A stretch of 64,000 nucleotides of DNA from NCBI RefSeq assembly GCF_002920615.1, contig NZ_PQSU01000026.1, forward strand, positions 85,072 through 149,071, in the 5' to 3' direction. The notes under the pieces are model-generated. The model was not told the origin of the DNA. It ran no database searches and worked only from the letters and a program-made list of their open reading frames with translations. Below are positions 60,607 through 64,000 of the stretch, in pieces. Source of the stretch: Streptomyces sp. Ru62 (lineage in GTDB: Bacteria > Actinomycetota > Actinomycetes > Streptomycetales > Streptomycetaceae). The translations under genes and the position numbers were made by a program. Positions within the stretch are counted from its first letter, which is position 1; each line of letters begins with the position of its first letter.

Positions 60607-61748
60607 GAGCTCATCGCTTTCATCAGGCCCAGCAGGCGTGCGGGGTCGAGTTCGTTGTCGTCGCGCAGGGCCGTCATGACCTCGCGGAGCTTGGCGGGGG
60701 AGGGGTTGGTGCCCAGGAAGTCGCGGGTGACGGGCGGCCCCCACTGGGCCAGGCCGCTCGCCGACATCGGTGCCCATCCGGGTTCGAGGTCGCAGGAGAA
60801 CAGGTCGCCGTCGGCGAAGTGCTCCAGCATGAAGCGGTCGGGGTCGCGCCAGTAGTCGAAGAGCTGGCTGCCCTGGATGTGCCGGCCGATCCCCCAGCTG
60901 CGCCGGTAGCCGCGCTCGGCCAGGTACTCCCCGCCGGCGGCGATGGAGTCGAGGTCGGTGACCTGGTAGGCGGAGTGGACGTAACCGGTGCCCGGCCCGA
61001 GGTGCAGGGCGAGGGTGTGGTGGTCCACGGGCGTGCTGCCCTGGTCGCAGCGGATGAACGCCATGGTCGGCCCGCGCTGGCGCTGCCCGTCCAGGAACAG
61101 GAAGTCCGACACGATCATGCCGAGGGTTTCCAGGTACCAGTCCAGGGTGCGGATGAACGACCGGGTCTCCAGCACCACATGACCGAGGCGCTGGATGCGC
61201 GACGGCTCGCGCGGGGGGCGCTGAGTGGAGTTCGTGCGACGGTGGTCCGTGCCGAAGTTCAGGATCACAGGCTCCTGCTCGGGCAGCGCGGGCAGCGGTT
61301 CGGCGCAGTGCACCACCCGGACCGGGACTCCCGAGGGATCGAACAGGGCGACCGACCGACCACCGCCGGGGACGTCGATGTCCCGGACGGTGTGTCCGAC
61401 GGCGGCGGCCAGCCGGTCCACATCGGCCCGCTCGGCCGCGCGGAACGCCGGCCCGAGGAAGCGGGACGCGCGCCCACGCCGGATGACCATGCAGGGAGAG
61501 CCCGCGAACGTGCCGCGCAGCCACAACTCGTGATCGGTGCGGGCGGCGATGGCGAAGCCGAAGTCACGGGCGAACACCTCGGCCCGGTCCAGGTCCGGCT
61601 TCTCGAACTCCAGCCAGGCAAGGTCCGCCACCTTGATCAGCGGATTCCGGGCTCGTCCGGGGTGTTCACCGCGCAGGGCGCCCTGCTCACTGTGGAGGTC
61701 CTGGTGGGGCGTCAGAGGACCGCCCTCGTCAACGGGGATGTGGGACAT
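60603..61748 (-). CDS. Extradiol-type VOC dioxygenase
   Basis: A 381-aa two-module VOC protein, probably a ring-cleaving dioxygenase. The C-terminal module has the three Fe(II) ligands in the expected contexts: RLGHVVLETRSF (His), TGYVHSAYQV (His) and DRFMLEHFADGD (Glu). The N-terminal module lacks them. It is the first gene of the operon. GGAGGAC precedes the ATG at 61748. The TetR gene is divergent, with two copies of a TGAGGA..TCATCA motif in the spacer. Confidence 0.88.
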   Translation of the reverse strand: MSHIPVDEGGPLTPHQDLHSEQGALRGEHPGRARNPLIKVADLAWLEFEKPDLDRAEVFARDFGFAIAARTDHELWLRGTFAGSPCMVIRRGRASRFLGPAFRAAERADVDRLAAAVGHTVRDIDVPGGGRSVALFDPSGVPVRVVHCAEPLPALPEQEPVILNFGTDHRRTNSTQRPPREPSRIQRLGHVVLETRSFIRTLDWYLETLGMIVSDFLFLDGQRQRGPTMAFIRCDQGSTPVDHHTLALHLGPGTGYVHSAYQVTDLDSIAAGGEYLAERGYRRSWGIGRHIQGSQLFDYWRDPDRFMLEHFADGDLFSCDLEPGWAPMSASGLAQWGPPVTRDFLGTNPSPAKLREVMTALRDDNELDPARLLGLMKAMSS

Positions 61749-61774
61749 GGTGTCCTCCAAGCAACACTGCCGTA

Positions 61775-61845
61775 ATGAGGAAATCATCAACTCTGCTGTT
61801 TCGCATCGTCAATAGGTACAGCCCAAATAATTGAGGATCTCATCA
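61775..61845. promoter_or_regulatory. Probable TetR operators in the divergent promoter
   Basis: TGAGGAAATCATCA (61776-61789) and TGAGGATCTCATCA (61832-61845) agree in 12 of 14 positions, and each has partial dyad symmetry. They lie on either side of the AT-rich centre between the dioxygenase and TetR starts, where they could control both directions. Confidence 0.55.
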
Positions 61846-61886
61846 GTAATGGCAGTGTCATCGTGGCGGCGGTTACACTGGGCCGT

Positions 61887-62522
61887 ATGCCGACGTCAGC
61901 CCCGCCCAGGAACCGCTTCGAGCGACGCCGTGCCGAGACCCGCCAGGCGCTCGTCCGCGCGGCCCGGCAGATCCTCGCGGAAACCGGGGACACGAGCGCC
62001 AGCATCCAGGCCATCGCCGAGCGCGCCGATGTCGGCTTCGGGTCCTTCTACAACCACTTCGAGTCGAAGACGGAGCTGTTCGACGCGGCGGTGACGGATG
62101 CCCTGGAAGAGTTCGGGCAGGTCATCGACGCGCGCGTGGAAGGCATCGACGACCCGGCCGAGCTGGTCGCGGTCGGCTTCCGGCTCACCGCCCGGATGGC
62201 CGACTCCCACCCGGAACTCATGCGCATCCTGCGCGACCGCGGCCTGGCCCACATCCACTCCGACAGCGGCCTCGCCCCCCGCGCTCTGCGCGACCTGGAG
62301 ATCGGTATCGCCTCGGGCCGTTTCACCTGCGGCAACGCCACCACCGCGCTGTCCGCCCTGGGCGGCACCCTGCTGTCCCTGGTGGCGCTCCGGCTGGACC
62401 GCCCGGACCTCGACGGCGACGAGGCCGCCTCCGACCTGGCCGAGATGGTCCTGCGCATGCTCGGCCTCGCTGCGGGCGACGCCCGTGAGGTCACCCGTCG
62501 CCCCCTGCCCGGTCTCGCCTGA
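61887..62522 (+). CDS. TetR-family regulator of the catabolic operon
   Basis: A 211-aa regulator with the N-terminal TetR helix-turn-helix (IQAIAERADVGFGSFYNHFE, about residues 33-52) and a larger ligand-binding domain. It is divergent from the dioxygenase operon. By the usual logic of such pairs it represses the operon until the aromatic substrate or a pathway intermediate binds; the sequence does not show the ligand. The frame is open upstream but the ATG at 61887 begins the family-like basic N-terminus. Its last 32 bases overlap the next gene tail to tail. Confidence 0.9.
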   Translation: MPTSAPPRNRFERRRAETRQALVRAARQILAETGDTSASIQAIAERADVGFGSFYNHFESKTELFDAAVTDALEEFGQVIDARVEGIDDPAELVAVGFRLTARMADSHPELMRILRDRGLAHIHSDSGLAPRALRDLEIGIASGRFTCGNATTALSALGGTLLSLVALRLDRPDLDGDEAASDLAEMVLRMLGLAAGDAREVTRRPLPGLA

Positions 62523-63141
62523 CGAACCCCTGGACCTGAAGCGCGGCCCGCTGTGGTGCTACGCCGGCGGCGACGAGGAACGCCGTTGCCGCGGCCCCAC
62601 CAGTGGGGTCCGCCCACGGGCGTGCGGCGTTCTTCTCGGCGAGGGCCAGCAGCAGTGCCTCCAGTGCTTGGGCGAGGACGGGGGCTGGAAGGTGGTCCGC
62701 GAAGACGCCTTCGCGCTGACCGCGCCGTAGGATTGCGACGGCTGCCGCGCGGGCCGGTGCCAGGACGGTGCGGATCTCGTCCTCTCCCGGATGGCGCCGT
62801 CCCAGGGCGATGAGCACGCGGTAGTGGTCGCCCACCGTCCATGCCGCCAGCACCATCCGTGTCATCGCCTCGGCCGGTTCGGCATCCGCGGCACGGGCCC
62901 TGGCGAACGCCTGCCGGAGCTCGTGGCTCGCTTCTCGCGCCAGGTCGGCGATCAGCGCATGCCGGCTGGGGAAGTGTCCGTAGAGGGTGCGCCGGGCGAC
63001 GCCGGCCGCCCGGGAGATGCTGTCGAGACTCGCGTCCGGGTCCTCCAGCAGTTGCTGCCGGGCGGTCGCGAGGATGCGTCGGCGGTTGGAGTGCGCATCC
63101 TTGCGCTGGGGAGTACGGCCCGGGGTGTCGGTCGTCTGCAT
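62491..63141 (-). CDS. TetR-family regulator
   Basis: A 216-aa TetR protein with helix-turn-helix LDSISRAAGVARRTLYGHFP (about 38-57) and an Ala-rich effector domain. It is convergent with the first TetR gene (overlap 62491-62522) and lies upstream of the alcohol dehydrogenase gene on the same strand only after that gene's end, so its target is not obvious; autoregulation or control of the adjacent dehydrogenase is possible. Confidence 0.88.
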   Translation of the reverse strand: MQTTDTPGRTPQRKDAHSNRRRILATARQQLLEDPDASLDSISRAAGVARRTLYGHFPSRHALIADLAREASHELRQAFARARAADAEPAEAMTRMVLAAWTVGDHYRVLIALGRRHPGEDEIRTVLAPARAAAVAILRRGQREGVFADHLPAPVLAQALEALLLALAEKNAARPWADPTGGAAATAFLVAAGVAPQRAALQVQGFVRRDRAGGDG

Positions 63142-63249
63142 GGTTGTTTCTCTGCACGGTTGCCGGAAAGCCGTGGGCGCCGGTGTTCCCTCACGCACCG
63201 GCGCCCACTCACCCCTGCCCAGGGTGGCTTGTCGTCCTGCTGACGGGCG

Positions 63250-64000
63250 TCAGGGGACGAGGATGAGGCGGATCGGGTCGCCGATCTTGTTCTCCAGTCG
63301 GTGGACGGCGTCGGCGGCCTCGACGAGCGGGATGTGGTCGGTGATGGAGGGGGCCAGGTCGAGGCGGCCGGCCGCGGTCAGCTGCACCAGTTCGGAGACG
63401 GACTCGGGGGAGCCGCCGTAGTGGCCGCGGACCTGCTTCTGCAGGTAGTTGAAGGTCAGGCCCTCGGTGATGGTGAGCGGCCGGGGGGTGATGCCCACCA
63501 GGATCAGGGAGCCGCCGAGGCCGAGTACGGAGGCGGCCTGGTCGCGGACGGCGGGGACGCCGGCGCAGTCGAAGGCGAAGTCGAGGCCGCGTCCGCCGGT
63601 GGCTGCGCGGACCTGGTCGGCGAAGTCGGGGGCTGCCGGGTCGAGCGCGAGGTCCGCGCCGAAGGCCAGGGCGCGCTCGCGGGCGCCGGGCAGCGGGTCG
63701 ACGGCGATGATCGGGGCGGCGCCGACCAGGCGGGCGAGGCGTACGTTGTGCGCGCCGACTCCGCCGACTCCCCAGACGCCGACGGACTGGGCGGGGCGGA
63801 CGCCCGCGGTGGCGACGACGGCGGCGTAGGGGGTGGAGACCGCGTCGGGGATGATCGCGGCCTGGTCGAAGGGGAGGCTGTCGGGGATGGGGATGAGGGT
63901 GTCCTCGCGGGCGATCACGTACTCGGCCCAGCCGCCGTCGTAGTCGATGCCGGCGGTGAGCATCTGGGTGCAGGGGCGGTGGCGCACGCACCCGGCGCAT
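63250..64000 (-). CDS. Zinc-dependent alcohol dehydrogenase, 5' end beyond the window
   Basis: The visible 250 residues are the C-terminal two thirds of a medium-chain zinc alcohol dehydrogenase. At the window edge cysteines of the structural-zinc loop appear (CAGCVRHRPC). The Rossmann motif is VGVWGVGGVGAHNVRLARL and the acidic end of strand beta-B is AVDPLPGARE. The frame has no start inside the window that fits the family, so the gene continues past base 64000. The substrate is unknown. Confidence 0.88.
   Translation of the reverse strand, partial: CAGCVRHRPCTQMLTAGIDYDGGWAEYVIAREDTLIPIPDSLPFDQAAIIPDAVSTPYAAVVATAGVRPAQSVGVWGVGGVGAHNVRLARLVGAAPIIAVDPLPGARERALAFGADLALDPAAPDFADQVRAATGGRGLDFAFDCAGVPAVRDQAASVLGLGGSLILVGITPRPLTITEGLTFNYLQKQVRGHYGGSPESVSELVQLTAAGRLDLAPSITDHIPLVEAADAVHRLENKIGDPIRLILVP

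Overview
The window is high-GC actinobacterial chromosome, almost certainly Streptomyces. The evidence is the strong G/C bias at third codon positions, frequent GTG and TTG starts, a SepH cell-division protein, a CutR/CutS-type two-component pair, and DUF families (3093, 3159, 3710, 4193, 5998) typical of Streptomyces.

Core region, about 1-30 kb. The gene order is: the end of an acyl-CoA-synthetase/ATP-grasp protein, a DUF5998 protein, a nucleotide-pyrophosphatase-like hydrolase, thymidine kinase, a VOC protein, a sulfurtransferase, sepH, a membrane protein, a sugar-lactone oxidase with an MFS exporter, ferrochelatase and an inositol-monophosphatase-family enzyme. After these come cutRS, DUF4193, a hypothetical protein, DUF3093, a thioesterase, dut, DUF3710, a lone ABC ATPase, kdpDE, an OB-fold protein, DUF3159, a TrkA pair, an APC permease and a TRAM-domain RNA methyltransferase. 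From memory, the suhB - DUF4193 - DUF3093 - dut - DUF3710 - OB - DUF3159 - TrkA - TrkA - permease - methyltransferase order matches the Mycobacterium tuberculosis Rv2689c-Rv2701c block. This is housekeeping DNA; the kdpDE pair and the ABC ATPase look like insertions into it.

Accessory island, about 30.0-52.7 kb. A 47-bp perfect direct repeat formed by the 3' end of the RNA methyltransferase gene (30020-30066 and 52638-52684) brackets the island. Inside are a large secreted DNRLRE/SGNH-like protein and a divergent secreted RHS/YD-repeat polymorphic toxin (2346 aa) ending in a HINT autoprotease and a nuclease-like tip, followed by an immunity gene. Immediately downstream lies a compact actinomycete integrative conjugative element (AICE): int, xis, rep, DUF2637/SpdB, FtsK-type Tra, GntR/KorSA and a HigBA-type toxin-antitoxin. 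On the far side of the AICE is an orphan HINT-end plus a HYD1-type toxin tip with its own DUF6881 immunity gene, then a decayed second integrase and a VapBC-like pair.

The main result is that a 17-bp perfect repeat in the same codon phase (41798-41814 and 50310-50326) bounds the AICE exactly. It lies in the sequence encoding the last HINT strand. Clean excision between these copies would fuse the RHS body in frame to the HYD1 tip. The layout reads as an AICE that integrates into a polymorphic-toxin gene and swaps its toxic tip and immunity gene, displacing the previous pair. The decayed integrase beside the displaced pair suggests an earlier round of the same event. The present integrase has Ser where the first catalytic Arg of tyrosine recombinases is expected, so the element may now be locked in place.

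Right end, about 52.7-64 kb. A roughly 1-kb gene-poor, scrambled stretch follows, then a quinone-oxidoreductase-like gene, a membrane-anchored hypothetical protein, and a tightly overlapping catabolic operon read leftwards (extradiol-type VOC dioxygenase, FAH-family hydrolase, FAD monooxygenase, acetoacetyl-CoA synthetase, DoxX). A divergent TetR gene probably controls the operon. A second TetR gene and a zinc alcohol dehydrogenase cut by the window edge complete the window.
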